A stretch of DNA of 64,000 bases from Flammula alnicola (Eukaryota; Basidiomycota; Agaricomycetes; Agaricales; Strophariaceae). Below the pieces are notes generated by a model. It ran no database searches, had not been told where the DNA came from, and worked only from the letters and a program-made list of their open reading frames with translations. The stretch lies in NCBI GenBank assembly GCA_015499995.1, contig JADNRV010000082.1:124001-188000 (forward strand), written 5' to 3'. Made by a program: the position numbers and the translations under genes. Positions 22,980 to 33,662 of this stretch are shown here, piece by piece. Positions within the stretch are counted from its first letter, which is position 1. Each line of letters opens with the position of its first letter.

Positions 22980-24559
22980 CTAGATGAGGTAGACATCTTC
23001 CTTCTCAACTTGGTAATCTTCCAAACGTTTGAAATATTCGACGCGTTCTTGACGCGCTCGTTCCCATTTCTAATGATAAAATTAGTGAGAGGGTTGCAAA
23101 ATAACGGACCACCGAACGTACATACCTCATCATGGTCTTCTTCCTCGACAATCGTGTCCGCTTTCTCCTTCCTTGCGGCCGCCGATCGCGATTTACTGAC
23201 AGGCTTCTTGGCTCCCTTAATCTTGACAGGTGCCCTTGATCGTTTAGTTAGATCATCATGGCTCTCGGACTCATCTTCATTATGCACACGTCGCTTATCT
23301 CGCGACCTAAGGTTCCTGGCTATAGCGTCGGAGTTCACATCATTTCCCTGTGCAGCCTGTCGGGTTCGCTTGCTAGTTTTAGCTTTCTTCTTCTCGAGAC
23401 CCTCCTCTACCTCGTGACTGCCCTCCAACTCATCGTTAAATTGATCGAGAGCATCCTCCCTGAGATCTGGGCACGGCCTCTTCCGCGCCGAGGCCTTGGT
23501 GGGAGAGGGCGAGCTTTCGACTGAGGACGAGCATGGACTGAAAACATCATGGCCTTCGTGTGATAAACGAGGCCGCTTCTGTTTATCCTTGTGCGGTGTG
23601 GGAGGAGTCGCATAGTGGACATGGGGAAGAACGGGTGGGATACCAGTGTCAGAGGCGTCATCTTCATCGGCGTGGTGTTCGGCCTCATCTGCGTTGTCGT
23701 ACAGAGGACGCTTGAGGCGGCGAACGGGACGGGGCGATGACGTATCGGCCACCAGAATATGCTCGAGACCGTCAGACTCCTGGTCGGCGTCGGCGTCATG
23801 GTCGTGATCCGGTCCAAGGGTGATCGCCGTTTCTCGTTCGACTTTCAGCTTCCGTTCCAATGCAACGAAGCCGAATGGGTCTGAATTAGAGTTTGCTGGT
23901 GCGGGACTGTCCTGTGATTCGGGATGGGCATTGTCGAATTCTTGCCAGGGGTCGTACGTTTCTTGGGGAATAGATGGGGCAGGAGAGCCAGGCTGGGCGA
24001 CAGCGAGCTTCGTGTCAAATGATTGTAATCGATGAACAGGAGATGAGGGCAATTCAATGGGAGGTGAAGATGGAGGAAGCGGGGATGTAAATTTCGGAGC
24101 TGGGAGTCGGCTGGCCACCGGAGTGTCCACAGGTGACAGCGCTGCGACGATATTAGCTGGTTCATCGTGAGCGGCAGTGATATCATCTTCGTCGAGATTC
24201 TGATGTTCGGCCCCGCGATTGGCAGCCTCCGGCGCAGGCAGGAACTGATCAGTGATGTCCTGCAGTGGCTGCTTCTTACGCTTGAGAGGAGCCGCCGTTG
24301 GTTTACCCTTCCCTCTGGCCGCTGTCTTCAACTTAGCCCCCTTGGGTTGCCCCAGAACGGTGGTAGTGGTGTTTACAGCCCCAAGTACCCCCGTTCGACC
24401 GCGAGTGGTCTGCGATCGAGTGGCTCGGCCCTGCCTTACCCCGTTCTCCTTCTCGCTGTCATCTCCGTTCTCGTTTTCTTTACGGCTTCTGGTCGTACTA
24501 GCGTGCGATGCGTTTGCGGCATCCCACTGCGAGCGGGTTACATTCCTAGTTTTCGGCAT
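22980..24559 (-). CDS. Disordered, basic nuclear protein with an FGF motif and conserved-looking C-terminal helix
   Basis: Two exons (24559-23126, 23069-22980) give 507 residues. Almost the whole protein is low-complexity with Lys/Arg clusters (PLKRKKQPLQD, KKKAKTSKRTRQ, KGAKKPVSKSRS) that look like nuclear localisation signals, and many Ser-Pro/Thr-Pro sites (TSPLPPSSPP, SSPSPTKAS) that could be CDK targets. A short ordered piece, DPFGFVALERKLKVERE, lies near the middle. Exon 2 encodes a charged helix KWERARQERVEYFKRLEDY ending VYLI. The start MPKTRNVTRSQWDAA is chosen because upstream frame sequence looks non-coding. I do not recognise a family; a chromatin or cohesion-related role is only a guess from the architecture. 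Confidence 0.65.
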
Positions 24560-24963
24560 GATAATCAGGCCAATCCAGTCGGACTGATTCGTGAGGACTG
24601 TTGTTTCGTTATATAGTGTTTCCAATGTACTCTGCGAGTTTGCGTTACAATTTCGTAGGGATGCGGTTATCTGTAATCCAAGGTGATGAAGTTGTTGGGA
24701 AGAAAACGAACGTAAAATGCAGTACACATAAATAAACTGGGTGTGGGAATAATAGATTGAACCAAAGACGCGTCTTACCACGTGATCGTACTTTCGCGCG
24801 TCCGCATTGAATTCGTGACTTTGTTGCATCTGGGAATTATGGTTACGCCTGGTTACCGAGACTGAGGTCGGTCGATGCACATCGATATCATGCACCGGTT
24901 ATCGGCCTCTGCATGTAAAAGGCCACAAAACCTCTTTAAAGGTGAGATTGCATTCAATAGCAC
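24560..24963. other. Short intergenic region
   Basis: Promoter of the disordered nuclear protein and 3' flank of the first BTB copy. The sequence from about 24905 (AAAAGGCCACAAAACCTC...) recurs near 27515 behind the third BTB copy, marking the boundary of a segmental duplication. Confidence 0.55.
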
Positions 24964-25741
24964 TTAATCTTCCCCCAAACCAAAAGATTCTCGAATCTTG
25001 GGCATAATGTCATCTTTAGTAGGCCGCCCATATCTTCCAACCAAATATTGGAACTTCCACTCTCTGATAGCTGCGGTCTTCAGGACTGCTGTCATTCCGA
25101 TATTATTCGCGTCTTCTTCGCCCATAGGGGCTTCACGAATGACCAACAAATGGATTCCGGATATCAGCCATGAGTTGACGTTGTACTTTTGGCCCATGAT
25201 CACTAATTTGTGTGCATCGGTTGCAAAGGATGGGGTCAACTTGGCGATGGCTAACTTCCGCACGCGGTCCATTTCCCATTGGTCGGATAAAACGAGGACT
25301 GACGCCCACTCCTCTTGGAGAGAGTTTCTTCCTTCATGCACGATCTAACGAAGGTGAGTTATGGAGCATTCAAAATAGTCGAAATTCGAATGTCACTTAC
25401 TGTGGATACATTATCCTTAGGAGTCGCTTGAAATCTTCCTTCTTCACACCCGCAAGTCGTATCGGCTGCTCGTCCGTCGAACCATCTTGTACGACATTGG
25501 GATCCTGAGGCAATTGGAACATTGCCTGAAACACATCGGACTCTCGCGTGAAATGTACAATGGGTACTTTGAAGAGTTGGTCTTCTACCTAAAGGGCGAC
25601 GGTGAGCATCTGCTTCACGTCCTCATCGCCAAAATGAAAGAGTGCAAGGGGACCACTAACCAGAAATATGGCATGCTGCATATAGTAATCGCCATCCCGG
25701 GTGTATCTTGCGGGTTGACTGTCGCTCTCGTCCTGGCTCAT
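24964..25741 (-). CDS. BTB/POZ-domain protein, tandem copy A (apparent 1-nt deletion)
   Basis: Three exons on the minus strand. The start at 25741 gives MSQDESDSQPARYTRDGDYY. Exon 2 carries the BTB core (VEDQLFKVPIVHFTRESDVF, DEQPIRLAGVKKEDFKRLLR). Exon 3 carries the helical half (WASVLVLSDQWEMDRVRKLA, KLVIMGQKYNVNSWLISGIH) and ends IRESFGLGED. Compared with intact copy C, exon 3 has CC instead of CCC near 25317, which shifts the frame between MYP and QEEWAS. Everything else matches copy C closely. The protein resembles the small lineage-specific BTB proteins common in mushrooms; Cullin-3 adaptor function is an inference from the fold. Confidence 0.75.
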
Positions 25742-26799
25742 TTCACTGGTATTTACTTAGATGGAGTGGTTGATCGATGATCAGTGTGTGAGTCCGCCTT
25801 TCAATCCTTGGTGCCTGGTGGCGTGATCTGAGAAAGTTCGCGTTTACGTTAGCACCCAAAAGAGCCGCATAGTTCAACTATTAGTTGGATCGCTACATGC
25901 CGGATCCACAATGTCAGCATCCACAAGCCCCGCCGGAAGACATCATTGGACTCTGACCAAGTCGCCATCCACGAAATGGACAATATCCATTGCCAAGGCC
26001 GGCATTCACGCTACCCTCAAGGCGTGGACGTCCATCTTAGGAAGACATTGCGGGCGAATCTGCAGACGACTGCCGATTATGAGTCGTTTCTATCCATTCT
26101 TCGTTTTCCGGTACGAATGCGACCCACTTATATTGCGACCCATACGTCAACGTTCATCAGTTCCAAGACTATCAATCTGGACTTTAGGGTGGAGACATTG
26201 CAGAGATAACTTTGCATGCCGGACCTCAACCGTCAGCCTTAAAGTAAGCGTACATCCCATATCGGCTACTGAATGATGCTCATATTCAAACTGTAGATGA
26301 CGCCAGAAGTTGCTGGTGTGCTTGTTGAGAAATATGAAATTCTGAGGCAAAACGATGCCATAGGCCAAAGAAAAATTCATACGGGATCACTGAGGCCATC
26401 GCTTGAGCCCTGCACATCCGAGGTGTGTTCGAATTGTTCTTGACAAATCTTTCTCTTTCATCAAGCCAACCGTCGAAGATTTACACCCGTCTTTTCCCGA
26501 GAGGCATACATCCTGCTGCAACAGTCTATTATCCATGCCGAACACGACGCTGTTGATATCAATGAGGAGGAACTGGAGGACGGATGGAGAGGCACAAGGG
26601 TCTATGCTTACGATGAAAGAAGAAATCCAGGAGTTTTTGCGTTCTGATTGGGAATCATGGTTGCCGAAACTCTCGTGGTTGAGCCCTCCATTACTTGCAA
26701 TGTATGTAAAAGGTCGCAAAACCTTCATAAACTTCTTAACTGGTGAGATTTATTTTTATCGTAGTCCATTCAACGACACTCAATCCTCTTCCAAACCGA
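25742..26799. other. Spacer between BTB copies with unrecognised coding-like fragments
   Basis: Plus-strand frames around 25911-26210 and 26455-26640 (the second includes REAYILLQQSIIHAEHDAVD) look partly coding but carry stops and no intron model connects them. They may be remains of another gene caught between the BTB duplicates. No function assigned. Confidence 0.35.
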
Positions 26800-27450
26800 A
26801 AGTCACTCGAATCTCTGGCATAATGTCCTCGGTAGTAGGCATATATGATTTTTCAGGCCACACACGACAAAGTCGCTATGTAAGAAATTCAAGTACATAG
26901 CCCACTCCGTGATCGCGCCTACCTTCAAGGCTGCTGTCGCTCCGATTTCATTCGCATCTCCTTCGTCCATAGGGTCATCACGAATGTACTTGTGGCCCAT
27001 GAACGCTAATTTGTGTGCATCGGTGGCAAAGGATGGTGTCGGCTTGTCGATGGCCAACTTCCGTAGGTGCTCCATTTCCCATCGGTCGGATATCCTGGTC
27101 GACGAACGATCCAATCAAGGGGGTGAGTTATGGAACATTCAAAATAATTGGAGTATGTCACTCACCAAGCATACATTACCATTAGGATTCGCTTGAACTC
27201 TTCCTTCTTCACACCCTCAAGTCGGATCGGCTGCTCGTCTGTCGAATCATCTTGTACGATATTGGGATCCTGACGCAATTCAAACATTGCCTGAAATACA
27301 TCAGACTCCTGCGTGAAATGCAGAATAGGCACTTTGAAGAGTCAGTCCTCTACCTGAAACACAGTTAACATCCCCATTATCACATTAACGTGAAAGTTCA
27401 ATCACTGACTAGAAATATGGTATATATTCTGCAGATGATAATCATTGTCC
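26800..27450 (-). pseudogene. BTB/POZ tandem copy B, degenerate
   Basis: This aligns with copies A and C across the BTB core and part of the helical region (DRWEMEHLRKLAIDKPTPSF, DAHKLAFMGHKY). The start codon is lost (the homologous position reads ATGATATAA), the segment equivalent to NSWLISGIHLLV is deleted, and the C-terminus diverges. The 3' flank is still recognisably similar to that of the other copies (ATGTAAAAGGTCGCAAAACC). It is best read as a decayed middle copy of a three-unit tandem duplication. Confidence 0.75.
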
Positions 27451-27558
27451 CGTGTGTATGTTGCGGATTGACTGTTATATCATGCGCCGAGTTATAGGCT
27501 CTCTGCCGTGTAAAAGGCCGCAAAACCTCTTTAAAGGTGAGATTACATTCAACAGCAT

Positions 27559-28320
27559 TTAATCTCCTTCCCCCAAACCAAAAGACTCTCGAATCTTGAG
27601 CATAATGCGTGTTTCAGCAGGCGGCATCATTATCCGAGCCAAATATTGGAACGTCCACTCTCTGATAGCTGCGGTCTTCAAGGCTGCTATCATTCCGATA
27701 TTATTCGCGTCTTCGTCGTCCATAGGGGCTTCACGAATGACCAACAAATGGATGCCGGACATTAGCCAGGATTTGATGTTGTACTTTTGGCCCATGATCA
27801 CTAATTTGTGTGCATCGGTGGCCAAGGATGATGTCAGCTTGTCGATGGCCAACTTCCGTAGATGCTCCATTTCCCATCGGTCGGATAAAGCGAGGACTGA
27901 TGTCCAGTCCTCTTGGGAGAAGTTTTCCTCCTCGACAAACCATCTAATCATGGGTGAGTTACGGAACATTCAAATAATTGGAATATGTCGCTTACCGAGC
28001 ATACATTACGTTTAGGAGTCGCTTGAAATCTTCCTTCTTCACACCTTCAAGTCGGATCGGCTGCTCGTCTATCGAACCATCTTGTGCGACATTGGGATCC
28101 TGAGGTAATTCAAACATTGCCTGAAATACATCAGACTCCCGCGTGAAAGGCAGAATAGGCACTTTGAAGAGTCGGTCCTCTACCTGAAACATAGTTAGCA
28201 TCCCCATTATCACATCGACGTGAAAGTGCAATCACTGACTAGAAATATGGTACTCTGCAGATAGTAATCATCGTCCCTTGTGTATGTTGCGGATCGACTA
28301 TTGGTTTGGTCGCCGCTCAT
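27559..28320 (-). CDS. BTB/POZ-domain protein, tandem copy C (intact)
   Basis: Three exons in phase give about 217 residues. Exon 1 (start 28320) encodes MSGDQTNSRSATYTRDDDYY; exon 2 the BTB core (VEDRLFKVPILPFTRESDVF, EDFKRLLNVMYA); exon 3 (WFVEEENFSQEDWTSVLALS, RWEMEHLRKLAIDKLTSSLA, GQKYNIKSWLMSGIHLLVIR) the helical part, ending FGLGEGD. Intron positions equal those of copy A. It serves as the reference that exposes the frameshift in A and the decay of B. The order 'short variable N-terminus, BTB, helical tail' is shared with the BTB genes at 46.7, 49 and 51 kb. Confidence 0.85.
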
Positions 28321-28921
28321 TCTGCTGGTGCTCACTGGGATGGTGCGTTGGTGAGTGTGTCTGTCATCTACACTTTCGTAAGTCTCGGAAGCCTTTTGGT
28401 GACCGTCATCTCCCCAGATTCACATTTTACATCCGCACCTCTTTCGGGCTAAAGAATCAGATCGCACGCCCAATACGCAAATAGCCCAATTAAGAGTCTT
28501 ACGACCGCTCGCTGGTAATCACAACACATTCCTGCTGGAAAACGTAATCATCTCCACTAAACGGCTTTTTTTCTTAGAGACAGACAAAGAAATGCTCTGA
28601 AAATGTTGCGTGCTTTATCACGCCCGGACTGCCGGCACCTAGGTGTACGACTGTGTATGACCGATGGCCCACATTTTTATTTTTCCATTGTTCTCTTGCA
28701 GTCCCATTCCGAATCGATCAGACTGCGCCAGTCACCGGATTTTGATGTAGACTGACTTGCTCGAACATCTCAACATATCGCGTTCGCACACGTGCCACGG
28801 CCAGTATATATTAAACCTCCTTCCTCGAAATTCTCCTTTTCTCTATACTGCCATCATCAACACCAGCAACGAAGCAGTTCAACGACATATACAAGACAAG
28901 CAACTTCAGTAAGTCTTCGCA
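28321..28921. other. Divergent promoter region
   Basis: Between the 5' ends of BTB copy C (minus) and the next plus-strand gene. No coding sequence; contains the TATA-like element at 28805. Confidence 0.5.
28805..28814 (+). promoter_or_regulatory. TATA-like element
   Basis: TATATATTAA about 115 bp upstream of the ATG at 28922, followed by a C/T-rich stretch containing CTTCCTCG and TTCTCCTTTTCTC. Confidence 0.4.
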
Positions 28922-29838
28922 ATGGCTCTCTCTGCTCAGAAACTAACCCAACTGCCCTGCGTACGTGATTTCTTATCCTTACGCGTAAAATCCAATGTGG
29001 CACTGACCAAAACTAAAATATCCACAGCCTAACTACTCTCTATCCGACTTCAAACTCCTCGCATCTGAGGTCCTACCATATTATCCCTCCGCAGAGGACG
29101 CGTACGAAGATGAAGCCTACATCTACTCGGCATTTGGAACAACGTGCCACCAGGTCTTGTACCCCAGAAAAACGACGCGTCTCGTCGTTTCAAGACCAAA
29201 AAAGCCACTGAGGAAGGGTCCTCGCAAGGTTCGTCATTACTTTTGTTTCTTATCTATCAAATGCTTATTTACCATTTATCAATCCGTCTAGACGGTCCAG
29301 TGGCCAGACGCATGCAACGCCAAGGAGGTGGCGACTTTCTACCAAAGACAAATTCAAGGCGGCGTTAGGTCCAAGTCCAATATCAGCAAGTCTATCAGCG
29401 CGATAACGCAGCGCCCGAACAGCAATAGCGCTCTGTTGATCAAGGATACTTGTTTCAAGTCGGCGAAAAACAGCGTAGACCTTTCTACTATCCGACGGAC
29501 GAGAGTCACCTCGATCAAGAGTTCAGGCAAAGCCCCAGCACGAGGAGTCGTTCCCGCGATGCGTTTTGGGAGAGGTACGAACGAGGCGTGATTCGAATGG
29601 TGCCACTATCGCTTGAGGGTGCCGAGTTATCTAGGATTATCGAAGGGGTTTTATGTGGACCGTTTGCGGGGATTAAATGTATAGTGTATATCAGCTACGT
29701 CTGGCCATGGAAATTTAAAGGTACCAATTCAGAATTCCAAATAAGTGTGTTCGCCGTATTATCACCCCCAGTAGGCGCCTTAAGCTCTATCAGAACATCA
29801 TCAATTTGAGCAGAGCACCCTGGTACGTCTACCATTGA
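28922..29838 (+). CDS. Uncharacterised 210-residue protein
   Basis: Five exons (28922-28960, 29028-29228, 29292-29363, 29429-29685, 29775-29838) join in phase. Exon 2 contains NYSLSDFKLLASEVLPYYPS and DEAYIYSAFGTT; exon 3 TVQWPDACNAKEVATFYQRQ; exon 4 the hydrophilic RRPFYYPTDESHLDQEF and the more ordered FWERYERGVIRMVPLSLEGA; exon 5 ends LSRAPWYVYH. The third intron (29364-29428) was chosen because it removes a TAG and keeps one coding-like frame; an alternative unspliced reading ends at 29591. I do not recognise a family. The protein is basic in its middle (RKTTRLVVSRPKKPLRKGPRK). No membrane segment or signal peptide is obvious. Confidence 0.5.
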
Positions 29839-30854
29839 CCTTTCTATGCTGACCTATTTTTAGACGCGAGGAGACGAATACTAGTGTCGATTTGACGTCG
29901 CGACTCGTATGCAGGTAGTCCCTGCCATCTCGGACTCTGCGTAGAATTTCTCCATTGAACGATCTTGAGAAGAAGAGAAAACGCGCTAAGAACAAAGATG
30001 GATTAGATGGATAGTATGAATGCGAATCGCTAGTCAATCGACTCGAGAACCGTGCATATACAAGTGCAGCTCTAACTGCATGCATCGCATCAACATATGG
30101 GTCTTCGTTATCTTGCCAAAATATCTCGTTCGTTCAAACGCCGGGAATCTGAATCGTGCGAGCTGGCGTACATCGTATGATTCTAGAAGTGCTGTGTTCT
30201 GCAGAATCGTCGCATTAGCCTGCTGGCTGACATGAGGCAGGGAAAGAAGGCAGAGTGTGAGATACGCTGAGAAGTTACCAAGTAAACGCATCATGGAACT
30301 CATGTTATGGAAGTAGATTGTAGTTCTGCACTTCCGCGCGATGTCGCCTCGTTCTGAGATTCTCTCCTGTAGTTTCGGCATCGCCGCTGATTGTACATCC
30401 TCGGGATTTTTGCAGTGAGCGGCGAGCGCGCCGCGTTTCCTTCTCTCGGGTAGATATTACTATCATATGACTCGATGATTACATTTTAAGCTTCTAAAAT
30501 CTCCCGATGATGAGTGATGATGATGCGTCGTCCCGATATTTGTCGCGGGGTCCCTGAAGGGTGTCTTGACCACCTTCCAAGATAGTCCAAGATGCACGCC
30601 TAGGTGAGCCTGAGGCTTAAACGTACCGCAACACGTGACTGTTTCTTATTATAAGTCGCCGGTGGGCTAACTGAATCTGCGATGTCAAGCTATACGGGGA
30701 CAATTAGGCCCTCAGCGCTCCAACACACAAAAGGAACGAAACCAACCCTTGCTTAAAATGCGCGGAGCTTCGGAACTTGTTCGTTTCATCTCCTTTTCTC
30801 CCCCTTCGCCTCTGAACCCAGTGGCTGGCTGTCCCTCCGTCCTCTAAAACCATC
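29839..30854. other. Intergenic, no supported gene
   Basis: A minus-strand frame of 115 codons (30034-30381) has one hydrophobic stretch (FSAYLTLCLLSLPHVSQQ) but no other support. The rest has no features seen. Confidence 0.4.
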
Positions 30855-31893
30855 ATGCTCAACGTATCCCGAACCACCGTCTCGGAGTCATGGCTTGCGG
30901 CTCCTCTGCCGTTGAAATCACACAAAGCACTTGACACTCGCGCAGTGATAACAGTCAGTGTTATTTACATATCGCTATCGATCGCATTTTAAAATTCTAA
31001 ATTTTTATTTAACGATCGAATAGAGTCGCTTCAGTGTCTCCACCACGATAAACAGCGACCTCTTCCCAGAACTCCTCTCATGGTCGGCCATGATGGATAC
31101 CCAACCTGCCTCGCCTTGCTCCCAAAAATTTCCCAGCGACGTTTCAAAACGAGAGCCTGATGTTGAAACAGTTGACACCGTTCTGGGAGCCACCTTATGC
31201 CTATCTCTTATCTTCGACCCTACTTCCCTCGACTTTGGCTTTGACCACTCATGTCTAGAAGGTCTCGACGATCTCCTAGTCTACTCACCAACGGAGGCGT
31301 TCGAGGAGTCCTGCTGGACAGAGGCCACACATTCCCATTCGGACCGGATGTCTACCGCCGTTCCATTCCCATTTCCCCCAAGCTCAAAAAAGAGCATGCG
31401 AAGACGGCGGACACGTTCCCCTTTGGTTACCAGCTCTTCTTCCGATGACTCTGATACAGATTCTGACGAGTGCATGACATTCAAAGAAGATGCTCATCTG
31501 GATATTCTTAACGACGCCGTTTCGTCGGGTATGAACCCAGTGGGAGAGTTCCCGTCATATGTGAGTAATGTTCACGTTGTTGTGGAGCTTCTTCTGGCCA
31601 CACCGCTAGTATCGTAGCGAGTGCCAGCAGTTTTATCCTGTATTCTCCCGTAAAGATTAACACTAACGTTATTTGCCTCTCAGAATACCGAGAAGACCCT
31701 ATATTTCAGTGACGACGAGGAAGCCTCGTTTATGTACTTCGAATCCTCTTTCGCAGTACGGGATACCAAAGACTCCGTTGGTGGCTTTCCCATACCACCT
31801 GTTCACCGCAAAACCAAATCCAGTCGCCTTGCCGCGTTCTGCGCCAGCCTGCCAGCAAGTCTGGCTTTCGTGAGATCGCCGCACTCTTCTTGA
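30855..31893 (+). CDS. Uncharacterised Ser/Asp-rich protein
   Basis: Three exons (30855-30953, 31024-31560, 31684-31893) join in phase to 281 residues. The protein is mostly disordered: an acidic-hydrophobic region (LDFGFDHSCLEGLDDLLVYS), a basic-serine patch (SKKSMRRRRTRSPLVTSSSS) followed by an acidic run (DDSDTDSDECMTF), then a second acidic-aromatic motif (LYFSDDEEASFMYFESSF) and a basic C-terminus. The alternating basic and acidic/aromatic pieces would suit a regulatory or transcription-related protein, but no domain is recognised. The start is the first Met downstream of the promoter and lies in ACCATCATGC. Confidence 0.55.
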
Positions 31894-33662
31894 ACACCTT
31901 TCTTCATGTTGGTATGTCGACTTGCTTCTCGGGCAACCGTTTCTTTCATTAATTGACATGTCGGTTAATCTCAGTATCTCCCCCGGTATCATTATGTTTC
32001 CTTCATGTCCGCCATCGTCGCTCTGTACCATCCTCGCCAGATATCTGTTCCACTATTCGTTTACGTATCTTTTTTTCATGCATCCCGCTTTTTTTCTTTT
32101 TCTTGATTACTGTGTGTCTGATATCCTTATCCCATCATCCAATCATTTTTTGTACCCACACGTCAATACCTATGCCCTTGTAGTTGGCATTTGTTGTTTT
32201 TCTAGCACACCACCACATCACTCATTCACGTTCGTTCATGATCTGCCCTGTAAATCTACATATTACGTACATCTATCCACAACACGGACGATAACATCTC
32301 GGTTTTCACCGCGCCCAGCCACTGAGCTCCCAGGACTTGGACGCCACCATGGCTCAAGACAGCTTCTAGGTGATAAGGCCCAGGACTTGGACGCCACCAT
32401 GGCTGAAGACAGCTTCTAGGTGATAAGGTCTGAGCATTTTGGGTAGGAAGCCTTGTCTATCACAAGTAATTGTCACCCCGTGCCCAACCGTTTACAAGAT
32501 TTACTTGGGCCAGCTGGACGCAGCTGACCCACTGACGACAATCGACGGACATTCGGATCCTACGACCGGTTGATAGGGCACAACGTTGCCGGCTAATTGA
32601 AGCAAACGTGGGGGATGCCATCTCTCCACCGCGGACTCACAACACGTTCTGCTCAACATGTGAACCCGATGGGCAGCAGCCCCACTCCAGCGGTCATCGA
32701 TCACCGCAACAGGAACAAAGGACGAGGGGGAAGTGCCGTTTGCGGGCGCTTAGATATACACCACGTACAGAGGATTGGCAGCAGCGATCGCGAATTTCGC
32801 TATCTGTTGACATTTCTTGGAATGATGATCATGTTTCTGCCCAATTGGCTCGCGAATGGCGACTCTCTTAATTAAATGATCATGAGCGGAGGCCTGCGTG
32901 GGTGCCAGAGAGTCTAAAAGTGCGTCGGATGCTGGTATGTTTCTTCTCACAAAGGCCCAGAGGGAGTGCTTGGGTGTACATAATTATGTACTCGTTATCT
33001 ACGCCTCTGGCTTCCAGCTAGGCCTCCGCCCATCCAAATGAGCTTGGCATTACGAACGCTCGTTCACACATCTGGGTTAGCACGATCCAATGAACTGGAG
33101 CCTTGACAGGGAATTGAATATGAAGATCTAGAGTCAACGTCTGAAGTCAGCCTATAGAGAGCACCATGTAGTTACCGTGTCACCGCGGATTCTCCCATGA
33201 AGCCATGGTCATCTGGAGACCAAGGAACGACTGGATGGTACATCGTCCGAGCGCGAGTATTATAAGCGCTATTTCACAGAAATTCGAGAATCCCTGGTCG
33301 TCAGCGTCGGCCAGGAAACCTTCGTTAATGTTTTTGGCGGTTGCGATTGGGCGCACCTCGTCGTGGGCGCCGTCGTCGGGGCTCGGGCAAAGCTCGGGTT
33401 ATCGTTATCGAAAATTAAAAGTCGCGGTTGTAGGCACCAATGGCGTGCCGGCGATCATGATCACACGGCAGCGGCCGTGGCCCTGTGGCGTTTGCCGACT
33501 TTCCTTTTAGGGACCGTGGCGAACGTAGATTGCGCGCATGGGCACCAGAACATAATAATACCAAATATTATTTCCAAGGGAACATGTCACATATGTCACA
33601 TGTGAACTGAGGAACTCAGCTCTTCGACTCATCCTCAGTGCTTCTGAAGTTCAGAAACGTTT
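31894..33662. other. 1.8 kb intergenic region with one tandem repeat
   Basis: No gene supported. Plus-strand frames at 31922-32419 and 32597-32875 are low-complexity or cross the tandem repeat. Near 33588 there is a palindromic CACATATGTCACATGTG. Confidence 0.5.
32329..32428 (+). repeat. Tandem duplication, 2 x 50 bp, each with a Kozak-like ATG
   Basis: The two units (32329-32378 and 32379-32428) differ at essentially one base (GCTCAAGAC versus GCTGAAGAC). Each contains GCCACCATGGCT followed by a stop after six codons (MAQDSF and MAEDSF). Confidence 0.9.

Noticed and set aside
30034..30381. 115-codon minus-strand frame with a hydrophobic stretch
   Set aside because: Single weak feature, no homologous motif and no intron context; could be chance.
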